Source of the DNA: Clostridium_AT radicumherbarum
GTDB taxonomy: Bacteria; Bacillota; Clostridia; Clostridiales; Clostridiaceae
Assembly (NCBI RefSeq): GCF_045310525.1
Contig: NZ_JBJHZY010000001.1
Coordinates: 124,001-188,000, forward strand
Direction of reading: 5' to 3'
DNA: 64,000 nt
Below the pieces are notes generated by a model that was not told the origin of the DNA, made no database searches, and saw only the letters and a list, made by a program, of their open reading frames with translations. Each line of letters opens with the position of its first letter. Within the stretch, counting starts at the first letter, position 1. The translations under genes were made by a program, and so were the position numbers. Below, piece after piece: positions 51,525 to 60,896 of the stretch.

Positions 51525-52949
51525 ATGGAAACATCTAAAAAAATGGTAAAGCCTGTTACTGTTAAAAATAGTACAGGAAAAGCAAAAATGCAAAAGTTTG
51601 GCGGATTTCTTTCAGGGATGGTTCTTCCAAACATTGGAGCTTTCATAGCTTGGGGACTTATAACAGCATTCTTTATTCCAACTGGCTGGATACCAAATGC
51701 GTATCTAGGAAAATTAGTAGGACCAATGATTACTTACTTACTTCCATTACTTATTGGATATACAGGCGGTAAATTAGTATATGGCACAAGAGGAGCTGTA
51801 GTTGGTGCAATAGCTACCATGGGAGTTATTGCAGGAGCCTCTGTGCCAATGTTCCTTGGAGCTATGATAGTTGGCCCACTAAGTGGTTATGTTATTAAGA
51901 AGTTTGATCAATTAGTAGAAGGAAAAGTTGCTACAGGTTTTGAAATGCTAGTAGATAACTTCTCAGCTGGAATTTTAGGTGGCTTACTTACTTTACTAGC
52001 ATATACAGCAATTGGACCAGCAGTAAATGCAATATCAGTTGCTCTTGGAAATGGTGCAAACTGGGTAACTCAAGCAAAGTTACTTCCATTTATAGCATTA
52101 TTTGTTGAGCCAGGAAAGATATTATTCTTAAATAATGCCATTAACCATGGCGTATTTGATCCGCTTGGAGTTCAACAGGTAAAGGAAGCTGGAAAATCAA
52201 TATTCTTCTTATTGGAATCTAACCCAGGACCAGGACTTGGAATACTATTAGCTTACTGGTTACATGGAAAAGGAATGGCAAAACAATCTGCACCAGGAGC
52301 AGTTATAATCCACTTCCTTGGTGGTATTCATGAAATTTATTTCCCATATGTATTAATGAATCCAGTATTATTATTAGCAGTAATAGGCGGTGGTTTAGCT
52401 GCTGATTTCACATTCGTAATAACTGGAGCAGGCTTAGTGGCATCACCTTCACCAGGAAGTATCTTTGCAGAAATAGCTATGAGCCCTAAAGGCGGACTTT
52501 TACCTGTTTTAGCTGGTATACTTGTAGGTGCTGTAGTTTCCTACTTAATAGCATCTGTAATAGTAAAGAGAAGCCATGTTGGCGAAGATGAGGAAACCTT
52601 TAATGAAGCAAAGACTTTGGTTAGTAATTTAAAGGCTGAAAGTAAGGGACAAAAGGTAGTAAATTCTATAGAAGTACCTAGTTTAATAGTTTTTGCCTGT
52701 GATGCTGGAATGGGTTCCTCAGCAATGGGAGAATCAATTCTTAAAAAGAAAATTAAAGAAGCTGGTTTTGATGTAACTGTACGGCATTCAGCTGTAAATG
52801 AGATTCCTAAAGAAGCGGAAGTAGTATTTACACAAGAGAGCTTAGCTGCAAGAGCAATGCAGGTTGCACCTAATGCTAAGATAGTTACTATTAAAAACTT
52901 TTTAGATAATTCAACTTATGATAACTTTGTTAAATCATTAAAAAAATAA
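51525..52949 (+). CDS. mtlA: PTS mannitol-type transporter, EIICB
   Basis: 474 residues. EIIC membrane domain (about 20-335; FGGFLSGMVLPNIGAFIAWG, NNAINHGVFDPLG, GGIHEIYFPYVL) and a C-terminal EIIB domain with the phospho-Cys in FACDAGMGSSAMGESIL. There is no fused EIIA; a separate EIIA is encoded two genes downstream. It imports and phosphorylates mannitol or a related hexitol. ATG at 51525 has AAGGGGG upstream. Confidence 0.92.
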   Translation: METSKKMVKPVTVKNSTGKAKMQKFGGFLSGMVLPNIGAFIAWGLITAFFIPTGWIPNAYLGKLVGPMITYLLPLLIGYTGGKLVYGTRGAVVGAIATMGVIAGASVPMFLGAMIVGPLSGYVIKKFDQLVEGKVATGFEMLVDNFSAGILGGLLTLLAYTAIGPAVNAISVALGNGANWVTQAKLLPFIALFVEPGKILFLNNAINHGVFDPLGVQQVKEAGKSIFFLLESNPGPGLGILLAYWLHGKGMAKQSAPGAVIIHFLGGIHEIYFPYVLMNPVLLLAVIGGGLAADFTFVITGAGLVASPSPGSIFAEIAMSPKGGLLPVLAGILVGAVVSYLIASVIVKRSHVGEDEETFNEAKTLVSNLKAESKGQKVVNSIEVPSLIVFACDAGMGSSAMGESILKKKIKEAGFDVTVRHSAVNEIPKEAEVVFTQESLAARAMQVAPNAKIVTIKNFLDNSTYDNFVKSLKK

Positions 52950-52972
52950 AGTATTGGATGGCGATGTAAACT

Positions 52973-55021
52973 ATGAATGACTTAACTGCCAGACAAAAGT
53001 TTATCTTAAATTCAATAATAGAGAAAGGTCCTTTAAATATAAAGGACCTTTCAGAACAAATTGCAGTTAGTAACCGCACTATTTCTAGAGAAATTGCGGT
53101 TATTAATAAATTTTTATTGGATAAAAACATTACAATAAATGAAATAAACGCTAGCTTAAGCATAAAGGGCAGTAAGGATGCCATTAAAAAGCTTCAACAG
53201 CTTCTTGTAGGCATTCCAATGCAGTGGCTTTTAAGCCAAGATCAGAAAATGCTACTTATTATTGCAGAGCTTCTGGTTTCAGAAGAACCATATAAATCAG
53301 CCTATTTCAGTTACCAGCTAAATGTTGTTGAAGGCACCATTACCTTATATATGGATAAAATAGAACAGTGGCTCAACTTAAGAAACCTTCAATTAGAAAG
53401 AAAAAGAGGATATGGCATTGAAATCAGTGGTTCTGAATGGGTTAAGAGAAACATATTCCTTGAACTTTTATATGAATACAAATCAATTGATGAATTGCTT
53501 GCCTTTGTATATGGCAGTAAAAATGATGCAGCAATAAATTCTTTCTTTAAGATAATTTTTGATGAAGAAAGTATAGAAGAAACAAAAGAAATACTTGAAC
53601 TTTTAAAAGATGAAATGATAAGCATGGACGATATGTCTTATTTTAATTCCTTTATTTATATATTATTATCACTTAAGAAAGCAAAGTCGGGCTTTGCAAT
53701 TGAGTTACCTGATTATTTAGTTCAGGATATTTTATCCTCAGGAGAATTTGCTTTTATTAAAAAAATAAAAGATTATTTATTAAGCATAAACATTACTGTT
53801 TGTGAGGATGAATTAGCATATATAGCTATACATCTTATGGGGAATAAGTACATTTATAACATGAACAGAAAATTTGAAGAATTAGGTGTACCTCTTGAAG
53901 AATTATCCACTGAAGTGATTTTTGAAGTGGAGAAGAACTTAAATATAAATATTGAATGTGATGAACAACTTATTTTAGGATTAACTCAACATTTTAATCC
54001 AGCATTATATAGGATAAATATGGGTATACAAGTGAAAAACCCTTTAATAAATGAAATAAAAGATTATTACGGAAATCTTTTTAATGCAGTTAATTATGCC
54101 TGTAAGCTAGTTTTTTCAAAATATAATATTACAATGCCTCAGGATGAAATTGGCTTTTTAACAATGCATATTGGAGCTGCTATAGAAAGAACCAACGCAA
54201 ATAATAATAAGCTGTCAGCCTTAATTATTTGTGCAAATGGAATAGCCACTGCAAGAATATTATCGAATAAAATAAAGCATTCCATACCTAGAATTGGCTC
54301 TATCACAATTTCTTCCTTAAAAGATTGGAATGAAAAGGATAATAATTACGATATAATATTAACTACCACAAAATTAAATGAGAAGCTTAAGTTTGAAAAT
54401 ATGGTAAATGTAACACCCTTTCTTCAAAATGGGGATATAGAGAAAATAAATAATTTTATTAAAAATTATTCATTAAATAATAGGCTTTCCAGCAACTTTA
54501 ATGCTCTATCCAAAATTAAAAAAAATAGTGTATCAGCTGAAAAGTATAAGTTATTAGATAGTATTTTAGAAAATATACAGCTTGAAGTAATTGAGGCAGA
54601 TTCTTTTAATTGTCTAATTGATTTAATATCAAAGGATTTATTCAGTAAGAAGCTAATAGAAGATAGTGATGAAGTATTTAAATTAATAATGAATAGAGAA
54701 GAAATGGGAAGTGTGGTAATACCAAACAGTCATGTTGCACTGCTTCATACTAGGTCTGATAGTGTTATTGGTCCCTTTGTAGGAGTTTATAGATTAAGAA
54801 AGCATATGTTATTAAAAAGTGTAGGCTTTATAAATGAAAATGTTGATACCTTTATTGTAATGCTTGCTAGAAAAAATGAAGATAGCTACAGCTTAGAGCA
54901 AATTGGTAAGATTAGTATAGCATTAATTGAAGATAAGAAGTTTACTGAAGTCTTAAGGTTAGGTGATTTAAAAGATTTAAGAAGCTCTCTTATAACCATT
55001 CTAAATGAGGAGGCAGATTAA
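52973..55021 (+). CDS. mtlR: PRD-containing transcriptional activator (MtlR/BglG type) with EIIB and EIIA domains
   Basis: 682 residues. N-terminal HTH (LNIKDLSEQIAVSNRTISREI), two PTS regulation domains with conserved His (ELAYIAIHLMGNKYIY; GFLTMHIGAAIERTN), a Gat-type EIIB-like domain (IICANGIATARILSNKIK) and a C-terminal EIIA-like domain with the His of IPNSHVALLHTRSD. Phosphorylation by PTS proteins should switch it on or off according to mannitol supply. It lies between the EIICB and EIIA genes and its stop is one base before the EIIA start. Confidence 0.92.
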   Translation: MNDLTARQKFILNSIIEKGPLNIKDLSEQIAVSNRTISREIAVINKFLLDKNITINEINASLSIKGSKDAIKKLQQLLVGIPMQWLLSQDQKMLLIIAELLVSEEPYKSAYFSYQLNVVEGTITLYMDKIEQWLNLRNLQLERKRGYGIEISGSEWVKRNIFLELLYEYKSIDELLAFVYGSKNDAAINSFFKIIFDEESIEETKEILELLKDEMISMDDMSYFNSFIYILLSLKKAKSGFAIELPDYLVQDILSSGEFAFIKKIKDYLLSINITVCEDELAYIAIHLMGNKYIYNMNRKFEELGVPLEELSTEVIFEVEKNLNINIECDEQLILGLTQHFNPALYRINMGIQVKNPLINEIKDYYGNLFNAVNYACKLVFSKYNITMPQDEIGFLTMHIGAAIERTNANNNKLSALIICANGIATARILSNKIKHSIPRIGSITISSLKDWNEKDNNYDIILTTTKLNEKLKFENMVNVTPFLQNGDIEKINNFIKNYSLNNRLSSNFNALSKIKKNSVSAEKYKLLDSILENIQLEVIEADSFNCLIDLISKDLFSKKLIEDSDEVFKLIMNREEMGSVVIPNSHVALLHTRSDSVIGPFVGVYRLRKHMLLKSVGFINENVDTFIVMLARKNEDSYSLEQIGKISIALIEDKKFTEVLRLGDLKDLRSSLITILNEEAD

Positions 55022-55022
55022 A

Positions 55023-55460
55023 ATGGATAAGAAAATATTAAATGAGGCTAATATACTTTTAAATTTAAAATCAGAAGCAAAATATGAAGCAATTGAGAGA
55101 GCAGGTAAATTGTTAGTTGAAAATGGCTATGTAGAAGAATCCTATTTAATTGGAATGAGGAAAAGAGAAGAGGACATTACCACCTATATAGGAAATGGAA
55201 TTGCTATTCCACATGGTATGAATGAATTTATAAAGTATATAAAGGAATCTGGAATCGTTGTGCTCCAATATCCTGAGGGAGTATACTTTGGTGAAGGAAA
55301 TACAGCCTATATAGTTATTGGTATTGCCGGTAAGAACAATGATCATATGGATATACTTTCAAAGATTGCAATTGTATGTTTGGATGAAGCTAATGTCCAA
55401 AAGTTAATTGCATCAAAAGATAAGAAAGAAATAATTGATATACTTACAGAAGAGGTTTAA
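55023..55460 (+). CDS. mtlF: PTS mannitol-type EIIA
   Basis: 145 residues. Phospho-His in GNGIAIPHGMNEFIKYIKES, the EIIA-Mtl signature. It supplies phosphate to EIICB. ATG at 55023 has AGGAGG upstream; the gene starts one base after the regulator stop. It is followed by a 160-base region packed with hairpins before the next gene. Confidence 0.93.
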   Translation: MDKKILNEANILLNLKSEAKYEAIERAGKLLVENGYVEESYLIGMRKREEDITTYIGNGIAIPHGMNEFIKYIKESGIVVLQYPEGVYFGEGNTAYIVIGIAGKNNDHMDILSKIAIVCLDEANVQKLIASKDKKEIIDILTEEV

Positions 55461-55465
55461 AGGAG

Positions 55466-55605
55466 GTTAAAGTCCTAAATGGACTTTAACGAGGTAGAAG
55501 CCCTAAATGGGCTTCTACGGGTAGTCTGCCGATGAGCAATCGGCAAGCTAGACTACACAGTGTTACGAGCGGAAGCGAGTGGTCTTAAACTACTCAGTGT
55601 TCCGA
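55466..55605 (+). repeat. Cluster of hairpins with CC-UAAAU-GG loops (copies 2 and 3) and direct repeats
   Basis: Two consecutive perfect 10-bp stems with TAAAT loops: GTTAAAGTCC/GGACTTTAAC (55466-55490) and GTAGAAGCCC/GGGCTTCTAC (55494-55518). Then a bulged hairpin: GTAGTC/GACTAC outer (55521-55526, 55551-55556) and TGCCGAT/ATCGGCA inner (55527-55533, 55539-55545). ACTACACAGTGTTACGA (55552-55568) recurs with two changes at 55589-55605. The first stem-loop type also occurs upstream of asnA at 27930. Confidence 0.8.
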
Positions 55606-55623
55606 CTAAAAGGAGGAATTTCT

Positions 55624-56883
55624 ATGAAAACAAGAGCAGTAAGATTATATGGTAAAAAGGATTTAAGACTAGAAGAATTTGAACTGCCTGAGATAAAAGA
55701 GGATGAAATACTAGTACAAGTTGTATCAGACAGCATATGCATGTCCTCCTATAAGGCTTCTATTTTAGGCACTGACCACAAAAGGGTGCCAAAGGATGTT
55801 GCAGTAAGCCCAATAATAATAGGACATGAAATGGCAGGAAATATAGTTCAAGTAGGTGCTAAATGGAAGGACGAATTTAAACCAGGTGAAAAGTTCTCCA
55901 TTCAACCAGCTTTAAATTATAAGGGAAGTATGGATTCACCAGGATATTCTTATAAATACTGCGGCGGAGATGCAACTTATGTAATAATGCCTCATGAGGT
56001 AATGGAGCTTGGATGCCTTTTACATTATGATGCTGATACCTATTATGAAGCTTCACTGTCTGAACCAATGTCATGTATAATTGGTGCCTTTCATGCCAAT
56101 TATCATACTACTATGGGAAGCTATGTTCATAAAATGGGAATAGTAGAAGGTGGTAAACTGGCACTACTGGCAGCAGCTGGCCCAATGGGTCTTGGTGCCA
56201 TTGATTATGCTCTGCACTGTGATAGAAGACCTTCAATGCTCGTTGTAACTGATGTAGATGAAAATAGATTGAAAAGAGCTGAAGCTATATTTAATCCAGA
56301 AGAAATAAAAAATGAGGGGATTGAATTAGTGTTTGTAAACACAAGAAACCTTGAAGATCCAGTTAGCTATTTAAGGAATTTGACCGGTGGTACAGGCTTT
56401 GATGATGTTTATGCATTTGCACCTGTTAAAGCGGTAGTAGAGCAAGCAGATAAGATTCTTGGAAGAGACGGATGCCTAAATTTCTTTGCTGGCCCTACAG
56501 ATACAAACTTCTCAGGAGAATGTAATTTTTATAATGTACATTATAACTCAACTCATATTGTTGGTACTACAGGAGGCAATACTAATGATATGATTGAATC
56601 CTTAAGAATGACAGAAAAGAAACAAATTAATCCGGCAGTTATGGTAACTCATATTGGAGGACTTGACAGCGCTGCAGAGGCAACCCTTAGACTTCCAGAG
56701 GTTCCTGCTGGCAAGAAGCTTATATATACAAATATCAATATGGAGCTAACTGCAATTGATGATTTTGAAGAAAAGGGAAAATCCAATAAACATTTTGCAA
56801 CACTTGCTGAAATTACTAAGAAGAATAGAGGGCTGTGGTGTGCAGAGGCAGAAAAATATCTGCTTGAAAATTGGGATAAATAG
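55624..56883 (+). CDS. Zinc-type (MDR) polyol/sugar-phosphate dehydrogenase, L-sorbose 1-phosphate reductase-like
   Basis: 419 residues, longer than ordinary MDR alcohol dehydrogenases (about 350). GHEMAGNIVQVG follows the MDR catalytic-domain pattern and LLAAAGPMGLGAIDYALH is the nucleotide-binding loop; the metal-site region SDSICMSSYKASILGTDHKR has one Cys and one His. The overall pattern resembles SorE-like L-sorbose 1-phosphate reductases. It replaces mtlD at the end of a mannitol-type PTS operon, so it may oxidise mannitol or another hexitol phosphate. ATG at 55624 follows AGGAGG. Confidence 0.82.
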   Translation: MKTRAVRLYGKKDLRLEEFELPEIKEDEILVQVVSDSICMSSYKASILGTDHKRVPKDVAVSPIIIGHEMAGNIVQVGAKWKDEFKPGEKFSIQPALNYKGSMDSPGYSYKYCGGDATYVIMPHEVMELGCLLHYDADTYYEASLSEPMSCIIGAFHANYHTTMGSYVHKMGIVEGGKLALLAAAGPMGLGAIDYALHCDRRPSMLVVTDVDENRLKRAEAIFNPEEIKNEGIELVFVNTRNLEDPVSYLRNLTGGTGFDDVYAFAPVKAVVEQADKILGRDGCLNFFAGPTDTNFSGECNFYNVHYNSTHIVGTTGGNTNDMIESLRMTEKKQINPAVMVTHIGGLDSAAEATLRLPEVPAGKKLIYTNINMELTAIDDFEEKGKSNKHFATLAEITKKNRGLWCAEAEKYLLENWDK

Positions 56884-56943
56884 AGAAATAGTATAAATTT
56901 AACACTAAAACACCATTAAAAACGAGAAGCACTGAGGGGCCCG

Positions 56944-56990
56944 AACTGTTCCCGGTCTAGTGGACAGGGAATAGTTTATCTTTTATTTTT
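56944..56990 (+). terminator. Terminator of the mannitol-type operon
   Basis: AACTGTTCCC (56944-56953) pairs with GGGAATAGTT (56967-56976) including a wobble pair, followed by a T-rich tail. Confidence 0.78.
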
Positions 56991-57080
56991 CCGAAGCAAA
57001 AACAGAATATTCTTAAAGAAAAGCTAATAAAAAATCTATGGTACAATAGCTTTGAGAATTCGGGAAAAGGAGAAGATACA

Positions 57081-57887
57081 ATGTATAAAGCAGAAGTTGA
57101 AAATGTAGCTCATTATGCTGAAAAGAAAATAAATGCACTAAAAAAGAGCAAATTAAACTATTTAACAGCCGCTGTACTAGCAGGAATGTTTATAGGTATA
57201 TCATATATATTTATTTTTACTATAGGCGGGGCGCTTCATTATGCAAATTCACCAGCTTATAAAATAGCTATGGGATTATCCTTTGGAGTTGCCCTTAGCC
57301 TTGTAATGGCTGCTGGAGCAGAGCTTTTTACTGGGACGAACCTTGTAATGACTATAGGTGCACTTGAAAAGAAAACTACTTGGCTGGACGCAGTAAAGAT
57401 TTGGGCATTTAGCTGGGCAGGAAACTTTATAGGTTCTATGATAACAATAGCACTTTTTTTAGCTACTGGCCTCGCTAAAGGCACTACAGGAAAATATATT
57501 ATAGAAGGTGCACAAGGAAAGATAGCACCAACATCCCTTGAAATTTTTGCAAGAGGCATACTTTGCAATATACTAGTTTGTCTAGCAGTCTGGTGTTATT
57601 ATAAACTAAAGGAAGAGACAGCAAGACTTATAATGATTTTTTGGTGTATATTTGCATTTATTACCTCAGGCTATGAGCATAGTGTTGCCAATATGACACT
57701 ACTGCCGCTAGCTGCTATTCTTTCAAAGGGTGCTCAGGTAACTATTGCAGGAATTGCTCATAATTTAATATTTGCAACTTTAGGAAATATTGTTGGTGGC
57801 TCATTATTTGTGGCAGTGCCTTACTGGATAGCTTCAAGAAAAGATAAAAAGGAAGCAGTGAACCTTAATATTTCGAAAAGTGCATAG
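57081..57887 (+). CDS. focA: Formate/nitrite transporter (FocA/NirC family)
   Basis: 268 residues with six helices. Characteristic GMFIGISYIFIFTIGGALHY, AGAELFTGTNLVMTIGALE, WAGNFIGSMITIALF, GILCNILVCLAVWCYY and GYEHSVANMTLLPL (the Asn-Met-Thr region of the second half). It conducts formate or nitrite through the membrane; the exact ion cannot be told. The start has AAAGGAG upstream; it ends at a hairpin at 57901. Confidence 0.9.
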   Translation: MYKAEVENVAHYAEKKINALKKSKLNYLTAAVLAGMFIGISYIFIFTIGGALHYANSPAYKIAMGLSFGVALSLVMAAGAELFTGTNLVMTIGALEKKTTWLDAVKIWAFSWAGNFIGSMITIALFLATGLAKGTTGKYIIEGAQGKIAPTSLEIFARGILCNILVCLAVWCYYKLKEETARLIMIFWCIFAFITSGYEHSVANMTLLPLAAILSKGAQVTIAGIAHNLIFATLGNIVGGSLFVAVPYWIASRKDKKEAVNLNISKSA

Positions 57888-57900
57888 TTTTAAGTATTTT

Positions 57901-57937
57901 AGCTAAATCACAAAGAATAACTAGTGGTTTAGCTTTT
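57901..57937 (+). terminator. Terminator after the formate/nitrite transporter gene
   Basis: AGCTAAATCAC (57901-57911) pairs with GTGGTTTAGCT (57924-57934) with one wobble, followed by a short T-run. Confidence 0.82.
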
Positions 57938-58000
57938 CCTTTTATTTATAAAAGGATATGTATATAATACATATATAAGACTATTGATAGAGGTGTACCT

Positions 58001-58549
58001 ATGATTAAAAGTGGAATGTTAACTGGAAATAAGGTTCGATTAGGAGCTATAAATGCAGAAGATATAGAAACTATTGCAAGCTGGTATGAAGATGCGGATT
58101 TTCTAAGATTTTTTGATAAAATTCCAGCGAGTCCTAAATCTAAACAGGAGCTCCAGCAGTGGATAAAGGAAACTCAAATTTCAGGTAAAAGTTATTCTTT
58201 CTCAATAAGGCCAATTGATAAGGATAAAATGGTTGGCTATATTGAACTAAGTAATATTCAATGGTGGAATGGTGTTGCTAATCTAGGTATTGGCATTGGT
58301 GAAACAAAGTACAGAGGCGGCGGCTTTGGAAAAGAGGCAATGGAGCTGTTGCTTGATTTCGCTTTTAATGAGTTAAATTTGCATAGAGTTCAGCTTAACG
58401 TATTTAGCTATAATAAGGGGGCTATGTCTCTTTATGAAAAGCTTGGTTTTAAACAAGAAGGAGTATACAGAGAGTTTATACATAGAGATGGTAAGAGATG
58501 GGATATGTATCTTTATGGAATTCTAAGGTATGAATGGAAAAAAATATAA
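58001..58549 (+). CDS. GNAT-family N-acetyltransferase (RimJ/RimL-like)
   Basis: 182 residues. GNAT core with acetyl-CoA loop GETKYRGGGFGKEAMELLLD and NLHRVQLNVFSYNKGAMSLYEKLGF, the RimJ/RimL-type ending. ATG at 58001 follows AGAGGTG. It could acetylate a ribosomal protein N-terminus, spermidine or an antibiotic; the substrate is not clear. It appears as a single gene. Confidence 0.87.
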   Translation: MIKSGMLTGNKVRLGAINAEDIETIASWYEDADFLRFFDKIPASPKSKQELQQWIKETQISGKSYSFSIRPIDKDKMVGYIELSNIQWWNGVANLGIGIGETKYRGGGFGKEAMELLLDFAFNELNLHRVQLNVFSYNKGAMSLYEKLGFKQEGVYREFIHRDGKRWDMYLYGILRYEWKKI

Positions 58550-58577
58550 AGTATTTATAAAATCAGTACATATTTAC

Positions 58578-58606
58578 TTGTAAAGTGATGAATTTATAAG
58601 TATAAT
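58578..58606 (+). promoter_or_regulatory. Promoter of the LacI-family gene
   Basis: -35 TTGTAA at 58578-58583, 17-base spacer, -10 TATAAT at 58601-58606. Confidence 0.7.
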
Positions 58607-58639
58607 TATGGAATAGAATAATGAGTAGGAGTTGATTTT

Positions 58640-59635
58640 ATGGCAGCTTCAATTAAGGACGTTGCAAAAGAAGCAGGAGTATCTATTGCTACTGTTTCCA
58701 GAGTTTTGAATGATGTAGATGTAGTAAATGAAGACACTAAGAAAAAAGTTCAGGATGCTATAAAGAAATTAGGTTATAGACCTAATATAATTGCAAGAAG
58801 TTTAAAGACACAAAAGAGCAGAACTATAGGAATTATAATCCCTGATATATCTAATCAGTTTTATCCTGAAATAGTCAGAGGTGCAGAAGATGTTTCTAAT
58901 ATATACAACTATAATATAATGCTTTGTAATACCGATTTAGATCCTGATAAGGAAATGGAGTACCTAAGAGTACTTAAGGAGAAAATGGTAGATGGAGTTA
59001 TTTACATGAGTAATTCCTTAGAAGCAGAAATGATTAACCTCATAAAGGAGCTAGAACTTCCAACAGTGCTGGTTGAAACTACAGATAAAGAAAATACCTT
59101 TCCAAGCGTTACAATAGATAATGAAAAGGCAGCAATTGATGCCATAAATTATCTTGTTAAAAAAGGTAATAAAAAGATTGCCTACATAGGTTCTCATGAG
59201 GATGCAGTAAATGCTGCAGCTTATAGATTTGCAGGCTACAGAACAGCGCTTAAAAAGAACAATCTTGAATTAAAAGATGAGCTCTGCAGTTTTGGTGGCT
59301 TAAAACCTCAAGACGGTTATGAAGGTATTAAAAGGATTTTAGAAAATAATGAGATAGACGCAGTATTTTGTGCAAGTGATGAGCTTGCTATGGGTGCTAT
59401 AAATGCACTTAGAGATATGGGAAGGAAGGTACCAGAAGAAATAGATGTTATAGGTTTTGATAACATCTACAGTGCTGCATACTTCTATCCTAAGCTAACA
59501 ACTGTTGAGCAGCCAATGTATGACATGGGTTCTGTTGGTATGAGAATGCTTATAAAAATAATAAATGGAGCAGAATTAGTTCAGCACCATTTTGTATTAC
59601 CTCATCAAATCGTTGAAAGAGATTCTTGTAAATAA
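58640..59635 (+). CDS. LacI-family transcriptional regulator (CcpA/MalR-like)
   Basis: 331 residues. N-terminal LacI HTH and hinge (IKDVAKEAGVSIATVSRVLN, RPNIIARSLKTQKSRTIGII), then a periplasmic-binding-like ligand domain. The length and sequence are near those of CcpA, but the residues needed for HPr-Ser-P binding cannot be checked by eye. It may control a sugar operon or be the catabolite regulator itself. The gene stands alone with its own promoter and terminator. Confidence 0.87.
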   Translation: MAASIKDVAKEAGVSIATVSRVLNDVDVVNEDTKKKVQDAIKKLGYRPNIIARSLKTQKSRTIGIIIPDISNQFYPEIVRGAEDVSNIYNYNIMLCNTDLDPDKEMEYLRVLKEKMVDGVIYMSNSLEAEMINLIKELELPTVLVETTDKENTFPSVTIDNEKAAIDAINYLVKKGNKKIAYIGSHEDAVNAAAYRFAGYRTALKKNNLELKDELCSFGGLKPQDGYEGIKRILENNEIDAVFCASDELAMGAINALRDMGRKVPEEIDVIGFDNIYSAAYFYPKLTTVEQPMYDMGSVGMRMLIKIINGAELVQHHFVLPHQIVERDSCK

Positions 59636-59643
59636 TAAAGTAT

Positions 59644-59677
59644 AAAGCCTGTTTAGATTTCATGCTAAACAGGCTTT
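59644..59677. terminator. Bidirectional terminator
   Basis: AAAGCCTGTTTAG (59644-59656) pairs perfectly with CTAAACAGGCTTT (59665-59677), between the LacI-family gene and the convergent DUF5050 genes. Confidence 0.9.
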
Positions 59678-59679
59678 TA

Positions 59680-60873
59680 TTAATTAAGCTGCTTTTCAAA
59701 GCTGCCATCCAGTTTGACCTTATATAGTTTTTGACCACTTTCAGATTCACCAAAGAAGAATATATTATCATTAACTATGCTAATACTTGTAATATAATTA
59801 ATAGCAATGGAATTATCCCTATTATTATTTTCAAAGACAAATATATTATTAGTAATTTTAGTTATGCCTTTCCCGTTAAGATCTGATTTGTAAATATTAT
59901 TTTGGTCCTTTCCTGTGAAATAAATATTATCATTGCTAATATTGAAGTTTTGAATAGTATAAGGAAATAGGTATATTTTATTTGAGCCATTTAGGTTCAT
60001 TCTATAAAGTCTTTGATCATTGTAATTGATATAAAATATATAGTCGTTGTAAATAACAAAGTTAATTATATTATCATTACTTAACTTTTTGAAATTTGAT
60101 CCATCTAAATTCATGGAATTAAGACGTGTAACAGTTACAGTGTCATTAGACAAATTTGTGGCCTGTTCATAAGTAGAATTATATATTAAATTATTGTAAA
60201 TGCTCATATAGGTGAAAACTTGACGTTTTGTAATTAAGGTTCCCTTATCTCCTTTTGAACTATTAAGCTTTAATTTGTATATTCCTTCTGGAGAAGAATA
60301 ATAAATAAAATTATCCTTAATAAGCATCCTAAAGGCAGTATATTCAACTACCACTTCTGTAAGGCTTCCATCAGTTTTTGTCCTAAAAATATAAGATCCA
60401 CTCTTATCATCAAGATAATACACCCAATCACTTATAACGTTAATGCAGCGAAAATTTCCTTCCTTAGTTATAGCCTTTAATCCTGTTTCACCATCAGTCA
60501 TAACTCTATAAATTGGATGAAGTTTGTAATTTGCCGGTGGTAAAGTGAAGTAAATCCACTTTCCTTGCTTAGCAAAATAACCACCATTTAATAAATTTCC
60601 CGAGGAATTACCTTCTGTATTAGGGGTGGTGCCAGCCATTGTAATATCGTTTGTAATTTTTCCTTTAGGGGGTTCTGTTTTGTTGACTTCAGCATAAAGA
60701 CCATCCTTTGATTTTGTATTATTTTCTGAAGTGGTTTTATTTTTGTTAGTATCATTAGTGACCGTAGTACTTTTTAAATTATCATTACTTTTAATAGTTC
60801 GTTGCCTCAAAACAATAAAGCTGCATATTAAAGCAATACATATACCATATATTATATATTTTTTGTATTTCAA
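59680..60873 (-). CDS. DUF5050 beta-propeller surface protein, paralogue 2
   Basis: 397 residues. It starts at a TTG (60873) preceded by AGGAGG. An N-terminal membrane anchor (YIIYGICIALICSFIVL) is followed by a Thr/Asn/Lys-rich linker (about 25-95) and a region of repeated strands (GGYFAKQGKWIYFTLPPANY, IYRVMTDGETGLKAITKEGN, YRMNLNGSNKIYLFP, IYKSDLNGKGITKITN), the DUF5050 propeller plan. It is a close paralogue of the upstream gene, 23 bases away; the pair arose by tandem duplication. Function unknown; it is presumably displayed on the outer face of the membrane. Confidence 0.83.
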   Translation of the reverse strand: MKYKKYIIYGICIALICSFIVLRQRTIKSNDNLKSTTVTNDTNKNKTTSENNTKSKDGLYAEVNKTEPPKGKITNDITMAGTTPNTEGNSSGNLLNGGYFAKQGKWIYFTLPPANYKLHPIYRVMTDGETGLKAITKEGNFRCINVISDWVYYLDDKSGSYIFRTKTDGSLTEVVVEYTAFRMLIKDNFIYYSSPEGIYKLKLNSSKGDKGTLITKRQVFTYMSIYNNLIYNSTYEQATNLSNDTVTVTRLNSMNLDGSNFKKLSNDNIINFVIYNDYIFYINYNDQRLYRMNLNGSNKIYLFPYTIQNFNISNDNIYFTGKDQNNIYKSDLNGKGITKITNNIFVFENNNRDNSIAINYITSISIVNDNIFFFGESESGQKLYKVKLDGSFEKQLN

Positions 60874-60896
60874 TGGAGCTTCCTCCTTGTATTCCT

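Noticed and set aside
55561..55612. CRISPR-like repeat in the hairpin cluster after mtlF
   Set aside because: Only two imperfect direct-repeat units and no regular spacers; palindromic hairpins explain it better.
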